DNA of 6,396 nt from a bacterium (GTDB taxonomy: Bacteria; Coprothermobacterota; Coprothermobacteria; Coprothermobacterales; JAADFF01): contig JAMORD010000111.1 in NCBI GenBank assembly GCA_027063755.1, positions 1 through 6,396 on the forward strand, read 5' to 3'. The stretch's first letter is position 1, and each line of letters starts with the position of its first letter. The notes under the pieces were generated by a model, which was not told the DNA's origin, ran no database searches, and saw only the letters and a program-made list of their open reading frames with translations. Shown here one piece after another: positions 1 to 5,714 of this stretch. Made by a program: the position numbers and the translations under genes.

Positions 1-465
1 ATGGCTTTAAAATCCAAACTTGGCCGCATGAGGGCATCGTGGGTAAAGGAGGACAATTACCATATTACTCTTATGTTTATAGGAGAAGTGCCTGAAAAAG
101 ATGTTAAGGTTATTGATAATAAACTGAGCACTATAGAAGTGCCGAGGTTTTCTCTTACACTTGATGTGTTAGGTTCGTTTGGAAGTCCACCCCGAGTATT
201 ATGGCTGGGAGTAGAAGAGAATGATACATTAAAAGATTTGGCCTTTCAAGTTAATAACTTGTTGGGCGGTGATATGGATAGGTTTCATCCCCATATCACA
301 CTGGCTCGTATAAAATATGGAGTGCCCCATAACTTTGCCGAAACGCTAAATGCTACCAAAATACGGAAGGCTACATGGAATGTAGATAGATTTGTCTTAT
401 TTAAGAGCACTCTTTCCCGTAGTGGTTCTATCTATACACCCATAAAAACATACGAGTTAAAATGA
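1..465 (+). CDS. thpR: RNA 2',3'-cyclic phosphodiesterase (2H family), 5'-truncated
   Basis: This is the C-terminal 154 residues of a ThpR/LigT-type 2H phosphoesterase, which hydrolyses 2',3'-cyclic phosphate ends on RNA (historically called 2'-5' RNA ligase). Both catalytic HxT motifs are visible: HIT at residues 21-23 (in NYHITLMFIGEV) and HIT at 98-100 (in FHPHITLAR), 77 residues apart, which suits the family. In complete homologues the first HxT lies about 40 residues from the N-terminus, after a strand of the type RLFIAID. That strand is missing here, so the ATG at position 1 is an internal Met or a coincidence of the window edge, and the gene starts upstream. It ends in TGA at 463-465, 40 nt before recA. 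A thpR next to recA is a known arrangement in several bacterial groups. The family call is firm; the physiological substrate is not known from sequence. Confidence 0.9.
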   Translation: MALKSKLGRMRASWVKEDNYHITLMFIGEVPEKDVKVIDNKLSTIEVPRFSLTLDVLGSFGSPPRVLWLGVEENDTLKDLAFQVNNLLGGDMDRFHPHITLARIKYGVPHNFAETLNATKIRKATWNVDRFVLFKSTLSRSGSIYTPIKTYELK

Positions 466-471
466 TATAAT
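463..471 (+). promoter_or_regulatory. Extended -10 promoter element for recA
   Basis: TGATATAAT is a perfect match to the sigma-70/sigma-A extended -10 consensus (TGnTATAAT). Its first three bases are the TGA stop codon of thpR. The region about 17 nt upstream (443-448, TAAAAA) is a poor -35 element, as expected for extended -10 promoters. Transcription would start near 478-479 and leave a leader of about 27 nt before the recA ATG at 506. I found no Gram-positive type LexA box (CGAAC-N4-GTTCG) between 400 and 505, so SOS control is not evident here. Confidence 0.65.
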
Positions 472-492
472 ACCTTTGTATATAAAAATGTT

Positions 493-499
493 GGAGGTG
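493..499 (+). promoter_or_regulatory. Strong ribosome binding site of recA
   Basis: GGAGGTG lies 6 nt before the ATG at 506 and fixes the recA start. It is among the strongest Shine-Dalgarno sequences in the window, consistent with high RecA synthesis. Confidence 0.85.
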
Positions 500-505
500 T
501 GAATT

Positions 506-1540
506 ATGGGAGACCTTACAGATAAGAAGGTTAGCAAGTTTATAGAATATGCCCGTAAGAGAAGAGGTAAGGATGTTGTTATGCGCCTTAACGAAGGGGC
601 TCTTGAGAAGACCAAGGTAATCTCAACAGGTGCTTTAAATCTTGATTTGGCCCTTGGCATAGGTGGTATTCCTCAGGGTAGGGTTATAGAGATATATGGT
701 AATGAGGGTAGTGGTAAAACAACACTGGCCCTTCACATAGGTGCAGAGGCCATGAAGAAAGGGCTTCCTGTTTTATACATTGATGCAGAAAATGCTCTTG
801 ATCCTCAGTATGCCATGACCATAGGCCTTGATACAGAAAGTGGTAACTTTATTCTCTCTCAGCCTGATGATGCGGAAACGGCTCTTGGACTTATTGAGGA
901 TTTTGCCAATGTTGTTGGTGAAGGGCTTGTAGTTGTAGACTCTGTTGCTGCACTGGTTCCCAGACAGGAACTGCAAGGTGATATTGGTGATAGCAATGTT
1001 GCCGTATTGGCAAGGCTAATGTCACAATCTCTTAGAAGACTTGCACGCACCATTAAAGAGCGTGAAACGGCCCTTGTGTTTCTCAACCAAATTCGTGAAA
1101 AGGTTGGTGTTATGTATGGTAATCCGGAGATAACACCAGGTGGTCGTGCTCTGAAATTCTATTCCTCTGTGCGTATGGAAGTTAGGAGGAAAGAGAGTAT
1201 TAAGCATGGCACCGATATTATCGGTCATGATATGCGGGTGAAGATTACAAAGAATAAACTATATCCCCCTTACAAAGAGGCTATTGTGCGTATTATCTAT
1301 GGTAAAGGTATAGATACCATTCATGCGCTGATGGAAGCTGCAATATGGACTGGTGTCATTGAGAGAAACGGTAGTTATTACAGCTTTGGTGGAGAGAGAT
1401 TGGCCCAGGGCAAAGAGAGCTTGAGAAAAGTGCTTATGGCCGAGAAGACCCTTCGTGAAAAGATTCGTGAGGCTGTGCTTGCCACAGCGGCTGCTTCCCA
1501 GGGTCAGCAAGAACAGAGTGAATCCTCCAATGCGTCGTAG
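506..1540 (+). CDS. recA: Recombinase RecA (divergent)
   Basis: This 344-residue protein has the normal RecA length. RecA forms ATP-dependent filaments on single-stranded DNA for strand exchange, recombinational repair and SOS co-protease activity. The family is clear from ISTGALNLDLALGIGGIP (39-56), the Walker A GNEGSGKTT (65-73), DAENALDPQYA (93-103) with the catalytic Glu at 95, the Walker B-type strand VVVDSVAALVP, GDSN at the L1 loop (D162, S163, N164), the L2 segment NQIREKVGVMYGNPE followed by GGRALKFYSSVR, and KNKLYPPYKEA in the C-terminal part. The tail is Q/S-rich rather than strongly acidic. Deviations from the usual consensus are GNEGSGKTT for GPESSGKTT, DAEN for DAEH and GDSN for GDSH. 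The ATG at 506 is set by GGAGGTG 6 nt upstream. The gene has its own promoter-like element and overlaps recX by 11 nt. Identity as RecA is near certain; full activity is likely but not provable from sequence. Confidence 0.97.
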   Translation: MGDLTDKKVSKFIEYARKRRGKDVVMRLNEGALEKTKVISTGALNLDLALGIGGIPQGRVIEIYGNEGSGKTTLALHIGAEAMKKGLPVLYIDAENALDPQYAMTIGLDTESGNFILSQPDDAETALGLIEDFANVVGEGLVVVDSVAALVPRQELQGDIGDSNVAVLARLMSQSLRRLARTIKERETALVFLNQIREKVGVMYGNPEITPGGRALKFYSSVRMEVRRKESIKHGTDIIGHDMRVKITKNKLYPPYKEAIVRIIYGKGIDTIHALMEAAIWTGVIERNGSYYSFGGERLAQGKESLRKVLMAEKTLREKIREAVLATAAASQGQQEQSESSNAS

Positions 1541-1997
1541 GAGAAAACCATGTGATCCCAACGATAAAGAGTATATGCTGAGATATGTGAAAGGCCTTCT
1601 GCAAAGAAGGCCTTATCCTATATATGAGTTGAAAAAACGGCTTCTTATGAAGGGATGTAATCCCGATATTGTAGAAGAAGTGATGGTAAAATTAAAAGAA
1701 GTTGTTTCAGAAAAACTTCTTAATGAGGAGTTTTTAGAGGCCTTGTATATGGGAGCATGTAGAAAGGGTAAAGGTCCTATGTGGTTTCGTCAAAGAGCAC
1801 TAATGTCTGGTGTGCCCGAAGACATGATAAACTCGTATATAGATAGTGTCAATTGGAAGGATTCGTTGAGAGTCTGTGTGGATAAGGCAAAGAACAAATA
1901 TGCTGATGATCTTTATAAAATAAAAGTTTTTTTGTACAGAAATGGCTTTAATGAATCCTTTTGGGACATGGCTATGGAAATGCTAAAGGAGGGATAA
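1530..1997 (+). CDS. recX: Regulatory protein RecX
   Basis: From the ATG at 1530 this is a 155-residue basic protein of RecX type, which binds RecA and modulates its filament extension and ATPase. It shows the repeated three-helix modules of the family: module 1 about residues 15-55 (LLQRRPYPIYELKKRLLMKGC), module 2 about 67-112 (LLNEEFLEALYMGACRKGKGP...), and module 3 about 115-155. The frame is open further upstream, to an ATG at 1455, but that would run deep into recA and add sequence foreign to the family, so I prefer 1530, which overlaps the recA stop (1538-1540) by 11 nt. This start has no convincing Shine-Dalgarno sequence (only GAGTG at 1516-1520); GTG 1518 and ATG 1575 are alternatives. 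Expression probably depends on coupling to recA. A start-stop unit at 1539-1555 and a perfect hairpin at 1591-1614 lie in its first 85 nt. Confidence 0.88.
   Translation: MRRRRKPCDPNDKEYMLRYVKGLLQRRPYPIYELKKRLLMKGCNPDIVEEVMVKLKEVVSEKLLNEEFLEALYMGACRKGKGPMWFRQRALMSGVPEDMINSYIDSVNWKDSLRVCVDKAKNKYADDLYKIKVFLYRNGFNESFWDMAMEMLKEG
1539..1555 (+). promoter_or_regulatory. Shine-Dalgarno plus ATG-TGA start-stop unit inside recX
   Basis: AGGAG at 1539-1543 is followed after 6 nt by ATG at 1550 and immediately by TGA (1553-1555). This ATG is in a different frame from recX (it falls in the recA frame), so it would encode a single Met. A ribosome finishing recA at 1538-1540 sits directly on this site. 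The arrangement is seen in the sequence; a role in capturing ribosomes and lowering recX translation is inference. Confidence 0.4.
1591..1614 (+). repeat. Perfect 9-bp inverted repeat (stem-loop) in early recX
   Basis: AAGGCCTTC (1591-1599) and GAAGGCCTT (1606-1614) are exact reverse complements separated by the 6-nt loop TGCAAA. Each arm also contains the palindrome AAGGCCTT. The hairpin starts 61 nt after the recX ATG and encodes about residues 21-28. It is followed by ATCCTATAT rather than a T tract, so it is not a standard intrinsic terminator. It could be an RNA structure that tunes recX translation or transcript processing. Confidence 0.55.
1711..1735 (+). repeat. AT-rich 11-bp stem-loop inside recX
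   Basis: The arm AAAAACTTCTT (1711-1721) pairs with GAGGAGTTTTT (1725-1735) across a 3-nt loop AAT. There are two T-G wobbles and no mismatches. The 3' arm ends in five T's, which gives a weak resemblance to a terminator. It lies wholly within coding sequence and is AT-rich, so chance formation is quite possible. Confidence 0.3.
1985..1993 (+). promoter_or_regulatory. Ribosome binding site supporting the GTG start of rny
   Basis: AAAGGAGGG lies at the end of recX, 7 nt before the GTG at 2001. It decides the rny start: the next in-frame Met is at residue 9, inside the membrane segment. Confidence 0.8.
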
Positions 1998-2000
1998 ATT

Positions 2001-3644
2001 GTGGCAGGTAATGTTTGGATAGTAATGACATCTTCACTTATTGTGGGTGGTGCTGCTGGTGCCGCCTTTGGATATTACATTGTCAATCAGACATTGAAGA
2101 AGAAGGTAGAAGAGGTTCTTGGTGCAGCCCGCACAGAGGCTACATCTATAGTAGAAGAAGCAAAGGCGAAAGCTGAGCAAATAAAGGCTAAAGCTCGTGA
2201 AGAGGCTATGCGTATTAGGGAAAAGATGCTTGAGGATATTAATGAGAAGAAGCTGGAGATAGAGAGGCTTAAGGCAAGATTAGAAGCAGAAGAACGTTCA
2301 CTCCAACAAGAGAAGAGGTATCTTGAAAAACAGGAGAGAGAACTTCAGAAGAGAGCTGAAGCCCTTGAGAGGGACTATGAAAAACGCCTTGCAGATATAG
2401 AAAAACGTATAGCTGAGATAGAGAGGATGAAGGCAGAGCTTGAAGAAAGGGAAAAGGCTATAGAGGAGAGAGAACGCATGCTTGAAGATGCCTTTGCCGA
2501 GGTTGACAAAAAACTACAGGAAATTGCAGGTATGACCCCAGAGGAAGCGAGAGATATTTTATTTAAAAACTTGGAGGAGGAGCTTGCCTACGATGTAGGT
2601 AAGAAAATACAAGAGTTTGAGGAAGACTACAAGGATAGGGCAGAAGATATTGCCCGAAAGATACTACTTACTGTTATGGGCCGTATTGTTACCGATACTG
2701 TTCCTGAGGCAACAATCTCTACAGTTGCCATACCCAATGAGGAGATGAAGGGCCGTATTATAGGTAGAGAAGGTAGAAATATTAGGGCCTTTGAGAGTCT
2801 TACAGGTGTAGATTTGCTTATAGACGATACTCCCGATGTTGTTGTTATCTCTTCTTTTGACCCTGTTAGGAGAGAGATAGCCCGAAGAACTTTGGAAAAG
2901 CTTGTGAAAGATGGTCGTATACATCCGGCTAAGATTGAAGAGTTTTATGAGAAGAGCAAAGAGGAAGTAGAGCAGGAGATGAAAAAACGTGCCGAAGAGG
3001 CCCTTACCAAGGTTGGTATTAGGAATATTCATCCTGAACTGAAAAAAATTATTGGAAGGCTGTATTTCAGATATTCTTATGGTCAAAATATTCTTTATCA
3101 CAGCATTGAAGTGGCCCAGATTGCCGGTTATATTGCTGCAGAGCTGGGGCTTGATGTAGATCTTGCTAAGAGGGCAGCATTCCTTCATGATATAGGTAAA
3201 GGTATTGTTGAGCAGGAAGGTTCTCACGCCCTTGTGGGTGCAGAATATGCCCGTAAATATAAAGAGTCTGATATAGTTGTCAATGCAATAGCCTCTCACC
3301 ACGGTGAGGAACCACAGCTCACCCCATATGCCGTTATTACACAACTTGCTGATGCTGTATCTGCTGCAAGACCTGGTGCTCGTTATGAAAATTATGAGTT
3401 CTTTATAAAGAGGCTGAGGGCACTGGAGGAAATAGCAAAGACTGTTAATGGTGTGAAAGACAGTTTTGCCATTCAAGCTGGTAGAGAGCTGAGAATTATT
3501 GTTGATCCAGAGGTTGTTACCGATGCCGAGGCATATAAGATTGCACGCGATGTTGCACAGCGTGTTGAAGACGAGCTGACATATCCTGGTCAGATAAAGG
3601 TAACAGTTATCAGAGAGACAAGGGCGGTGGAATACGCTAAATGA
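2001..3644 (+). CDS. rny: Ribonuclease Y
   Basis: RNase Y is the membrane-anchored endoribonuclease that starts mRNA decay in many Firmicutes and other bacteria lacking RNase E. This 547-residue protein shows all domains in order: an N-terminal membrane helix (about residues 5-29), a long E/K/R-rich coiled coil (about 30-200), a KH domain with GREGRNI at 255-261, and an HD phosphohydrolase domain with H367 (YHSIEVA), the HD pair H396-D397 (FLHDIGKG), H433-H434 (SHHGEE) and ADAVSAARPGARYE. From memory, the B. subtilis enzyme is 520 residues with its HD pair at 368-369. The pair here is therefore shifted by 28 residues while the C-terminal part has the same length, so the extra length lies upstream of the HD domain, most simply four heptads of coiled coil. 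The GTG start has a strong ribosome binding site. The TGA stop overlaps the next gene in ATGA (3641-3644). Confidence 0.97.
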   Translation: MAGNVWIVMTSSLIVGGAAGAAFGYYIVNQTLKKKVEEVLGAARTEATSIVEEAKAKAEQIKAKAREEAMRIREKMLEDINEKKLEIERLKARLEAEERSLQQEKRYLEKQERELQKRAEALERDYEKRLADIEKRIAEIERMKAELEEREKAIEERERMLEDAFAEVDKKLQEIAGMTPEEARDILFKNLEEELAYDVGKKIQEFEEDYKDRAEDIARKILLTVMGRIVTDTVPEATISTVAIPNEEMKGRIIGREGRNIRAFESLTGVDLLIDDTPDVVVISSFDPVRREIARRTLEKLVKDGRIHPAKIEEFYEKSKEEVEQEMKKRAEEALTKVGIRNIHPELKKIIGRLYFRYSYGQNILYHSIEVAQIAGYIAAELGLDVDLAKRAAFLHDIGKGIVEQEGSHALVGAEYARKYKESDIVVNAIASHHGEEPQLTPYAVITQLADAVSAARPGARYENYEFFIKRLRALEEIAKTVNGVKDSFAIQAGRELRIIVDPEVVTDAEAYKIARDVAQRVEDELTYPGQIKVTVIRETRAVEYAK

Positions 3645-4411
3645 GAATCTTGTTTTTTGGTGATGTTATAGGGGCACCGGGCAGAAAAGTTCTTAGAGAT
3701 GCTATAGAATATCTTGGCCGTGATGCCGATGTTATTATTGCCAATGGGGAAAATGCCGCCCATGGTTATGGACTAACACCTAAGGTTGTTGAGGAGATAC
3801 TTGATGCTGGTGTAGACATTATTACCACAGGGGGGCATTTCTACGATCGCAAGGAATGGAAAGAGGTCTTGGATCACTATCCACAGGTGGTTGTGCCGGC
3901 AAACTATCCCGGACGGTTTCATAGGGGATATTACATATCCAGCAAGGGGATAGCTGTAATGAATATTCACGGTCAGATATTCGTCAATATCATTTTCCAC
4001 CATCCGTTTCATACCGCTGATAAGGTTATACGGCAGATAAGAGAAGAGGCCGGTGATATTCCTATACTGTTTGATTTTCACGGTGAGGCAACATCTGAAA
4101 AGATGGCCATGGCCTGGTATGTTGATGGTAGAGTATCGGCTGTTGTGGGTACCCATACCCATGTACCTACAGCCGATGAACGAATATTACCCGGAGGTAC
4201 AGGATATATAACCGATGTAGGTATGTGTGGCTGTATAGATACCGTTATTGGTATGGATAAAGATGCGGCCGTTAAAAGGTTTACAACAGGTATACCCGAG
4301 CGTATAGAACCACCAAAGAAATGCGAAAATCTTCGTGCATATGGTGTTTTTATAGAAATCAATGAAGAGGGAAAAGCAACCTCTATGAGGAGGGTAGTGT
4401 ATGAAGGATAA
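3641..4411 (+). CDS. ymdB: YmdB-type metallophosphoesterase (TIGR00282 family)
   Basis: This is a 256-residue calcineurin-like phosphoesterase of the family of B. subtilis YmdB (unrelated to E. coli YmdB). B. subtilis YmdB hydrolyses 2',3'-cyclic nucleotides and affects biofilm/motility decisions, and the gene commonly follows rny. Ligand positions visible are D8 (FFGDVIGAPGR), E37 and N38 (ANGENAAHG), H147 (DFHGEATSEK), H172 and H174 (GTHTHVPTADERILP), followed by the conserved TDVGMCG. The exception is TTGGHFYDRKEW at 62-73: the family has GNH, so the metal-bridging Asn is replaced by Gly65, while the following His66 is kept. The protein has the normal family length and no signal peptide. 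Its ATG overlaps the rny TGA by 4 nt, with GGTGG at 3626-3630 as a distant ribosome binding site, so translation is probably coupled to rny. Family certain; activity uncertain because of Gly65. Confidence 0.93.
   Translation: MRILFFGDVIGAPGRKVLRDAIEYLGRDADVIIANGENAAHGYGLTPKVVEEILDAGVDIITTGGHFYDRKEWKEVLDHYPQVVVPANYPGRFHRGYYISSKGIAVMNIHGQIFVNIIFHHPFHTADKVIRQIREEAGDIPILFDFHGEATSEKMAMAWYVDGRVSAVVGTHTHVPTADERILPGGTGYITDVGMCGCIDTVIGMDKDAAVKRFTTGIPERIEPPKKCENLRAYGVFIEINEEGKATSMRRVVYEG
4387..4394 (+). promoter_or_regulatory. Ribosome binding site of miaB
   Basis: GAGGAGGG, within the end of the ymdB coding region, lies 6 nt before the ATG at 4401 and fixes the miaB start. That start overlaps the ymdB stop by 11 nt. 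Confidence 0.8.
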
Positions 4412-5714
4412 CTTTACCTTTTATGTCCAGACATACGGGTGTCAAATGAATAAAAACGATAGCGAAATGGTTGCGGGTAACCTTCGCCTTATGGGAGGCC
4501 GTATGGTTGCCGATATGAAAGATGCCGATGTGGTGCTTATTAATACATGCTCTGTTAGGCAACATGCTGAAGATAGAGCACAGGGAACCATTGGTGCTCT
4601 AAAGAAATATGTTAGGGAAAAAGGTACAAAGGTTATTGTTATGGGCTGTATGGCCGAAAATATGGGTCAGAAACTTATGGAAAAGTTCCCTTATCTTCTT
4701 GCCGTTGTTGGTCCTAATTACCTTGAGTTTATTCCCGAGATCATTAAGGAAAACAAAAAGGGAGTATATGTGGGGGATAGAGATATCACATTTGAGCTTT
4801 ATAAAAACGCCGTAAGGTTTGAGTCCCACAGGGCATATATCACTATTGTTAAGGGTTGTGAAAACTTCTGCACATACTGCATTGTGCCTTATACAAGAGG
4901 TCATATACAGAGCAGACGTATGGGAGATATTATCAGAGAGGTCAAAATGGCCGTAGAGGCTGGTGCCAAAGAGATACATCTACTTGGTCAGAATGTCAAT
5001 GAGTGGGGTAAAGAGTGGGGTTATAAAGACCCCAGCTTTGGCGATCTCCTGAGAGAAGTTTCAAAAGTTGAGGGTATAGGGATTATTAGGTACACAACCC
5101 CACATCCCAAATACTTTGGTAAAGATCTTGTAGATACCATTGTTGAATTACCTAAGGTGACAAGGTATTTTCACCTTCCCATACAGGCTGGTGATAACGA
5201 GGTTCTCAGGCTCATGAATCGTGGTTATACAGTAGAGGAATTTATGGATCTTATAGACTATATCAAAGAAAAGGCTGCAGATAGATATGCCATAGGCACC
5301 GATGTTATTGTGGGTTTTCCCGGCGAGACACCAGAAGCCTTTGAGAACACACTAAAAGTGTTTGAAAGGATACGCTTTGATGTAGCCTATATAGCCATGT
5401 ATTCTCCTCGTCCACACACGGCAGCAGCTTTGCTGACAGATAAGTTTGTCCCTGAAGAGGAAAAAAAGAGGCGCTTTGATGCACTGTATGCCCTTCAGGA
5501 AAAGATTGCATGGGAGAAGAATCAGCAATATGTGGGTACTATAGATAGGGTCATGGTAGATAACTATGACGAATCTAAAGGTGCTTATATAGGGCGTGAT
5601 GATATCAATAAGACCGTAGTATTCACAGCCCGAGAAGGCTATAAGCCTGGTGATATAGTTGATGTCAAGATAGAAAAGGCAAAATCTTGGGTCTTATATG
5701 GAAGAGAAATATAG
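4401..5714 (+). CDS. miaB: tRNA-2-methylthio-N6-dimethylallyladenosine synthase MiaB
   Basis: MiaB is a radical-SAM methylthiotransferase that adds the 2-methylthio group to i6A at position 37 of tRNAs reading UNN codons. At 437 residues it has the usual length without the N-terminal extension seen in many Firmicutes. Domains in order: N-terminal MTTase domain with three cluster cysteines C14 (YGCQMN), C50 (INTCSVR) and C83 (MGCMAE); radical-SAM domain with CENFCTYC giving C153, C157 and C160; LLGQNVNEWG; a glycine-rich GTDVIVGFPGET; and a C-terminal TRAM domain (about 373-437) for RNA binding. MiaB rather than RimO or MtaB is supported by YGCQMN, NTCSVR and the LLGQNVN motif. Oddities are HLPIQAGD where MiaB usually has PVQSGS, YTTPHP for TTSHP, and SPRPHT for SPRPGT. 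The adjacent overlapping miaA supplies its substrate modification. Confidence 0.95.
   Translation: MKDNFTFYVQTYGCQMNKNDSEMVAGNLRLMGGRMVADMKDADVVLINTCSVRQHAEDRAQGTIGALKKYVREKGTKVIVMGCMAENMGQKLMEKFPYLLAVVGPNYLEFIPEIIKENKKGVYVGDRDITFELYKNAVRFESHRAYITIVKGCENFCTYCIVPYTRGHIQSRRMGDIIREVKMAVEAGAKEIHLLGQNVNEWGKEWGYKDPSFGDLLREVSKVEGIGIIRYTTPHPKYFGKDLVDTIVELPKVTRYFHLPIQAGDNEVLRLMNRGYTVEEFMDLIDYIKEKAADRYAIGTDVIVGFPGETPEAFENTLKVFERIRFDVAYIAMYSPRPHTAAALLTDKFVPEEEKKRRFDALYALQEKIAWEKNQQYVGTIDRVMVDNYDESKGAYIGRDDINKTVVFTAREGYKPGDIVDVKIEKAKSWVLYGREI

Noticed and set aside
1-3. ATG at the first base as the true thpR start
   Set aside because: The first HxT motif would be only 21 residues from the N-terminus, and the first conserved strand of the 2H fold would be missing.
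1211-1225. 15-nt palindrome ACCGATA-T-TATCGGT in recA
   Set aside because: It is short, with a one-base centre, and lies in well-conserved coding sequence. It does not resemble a known operator and nothing around it suggests regulation.
1455-1529. Upstream extension of recX to an ATG at 1455
   Set aside because: It would lie wholly inside recA, has no ribosome binding site, and adds residues that do not belong to the RecX family.
2503-2508. Perfect TTGACA (-35 consensus) inside rny
   Set aside because: No acceptable -10 element lies 16-18 nt downstream.
2583-2603. 9-bp stem with one G-T wobble and a GAT loop in rny
   Set aside because: It lies in the middle of the coding sequence, away from any gene start, with no T tract; plausible by chance when wobbles are allowed.
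2664-3476. Long open frame of about 270 codons on the - strand opposite rny
   Set aside because: It lies entirely antisense to the KH and HD domains of RNase Y, has no ribosome binding site that I can see, and its translation shows no recognisable domain. It is best explained by codon usage of the + strand gene.
4105-4155. 10-bp palindromes GGCCATGGCC (4105-4114) and TGGGTACCCA (4146-4155)
   Set aside because: Both fall on codons of conserved metallophosphoesterase motifs or their neighbours; short palindromes of this kind are common.
4574-4601. 8-bp perfect stem with a 12-nt loop in miaB
   Set aside because: An 8-bp stem with a loop this long is expected by chance about once in a window this size, and it is not near a gene boundary or a T tract.
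5016-5040. GC-rich 6-bp stem TGGGGT/ACCCCA followed by GCTTT in miaB
   Set aside because: The stem is too short and the T tract too weak for a terminator, and it is in mid-gene.
5154-5177. 7-bp perfect stem with a 10-nt loop in miaB
   Set aside because: It is short, with a long loop and no T tract, in mid-gene; compatible with chance.
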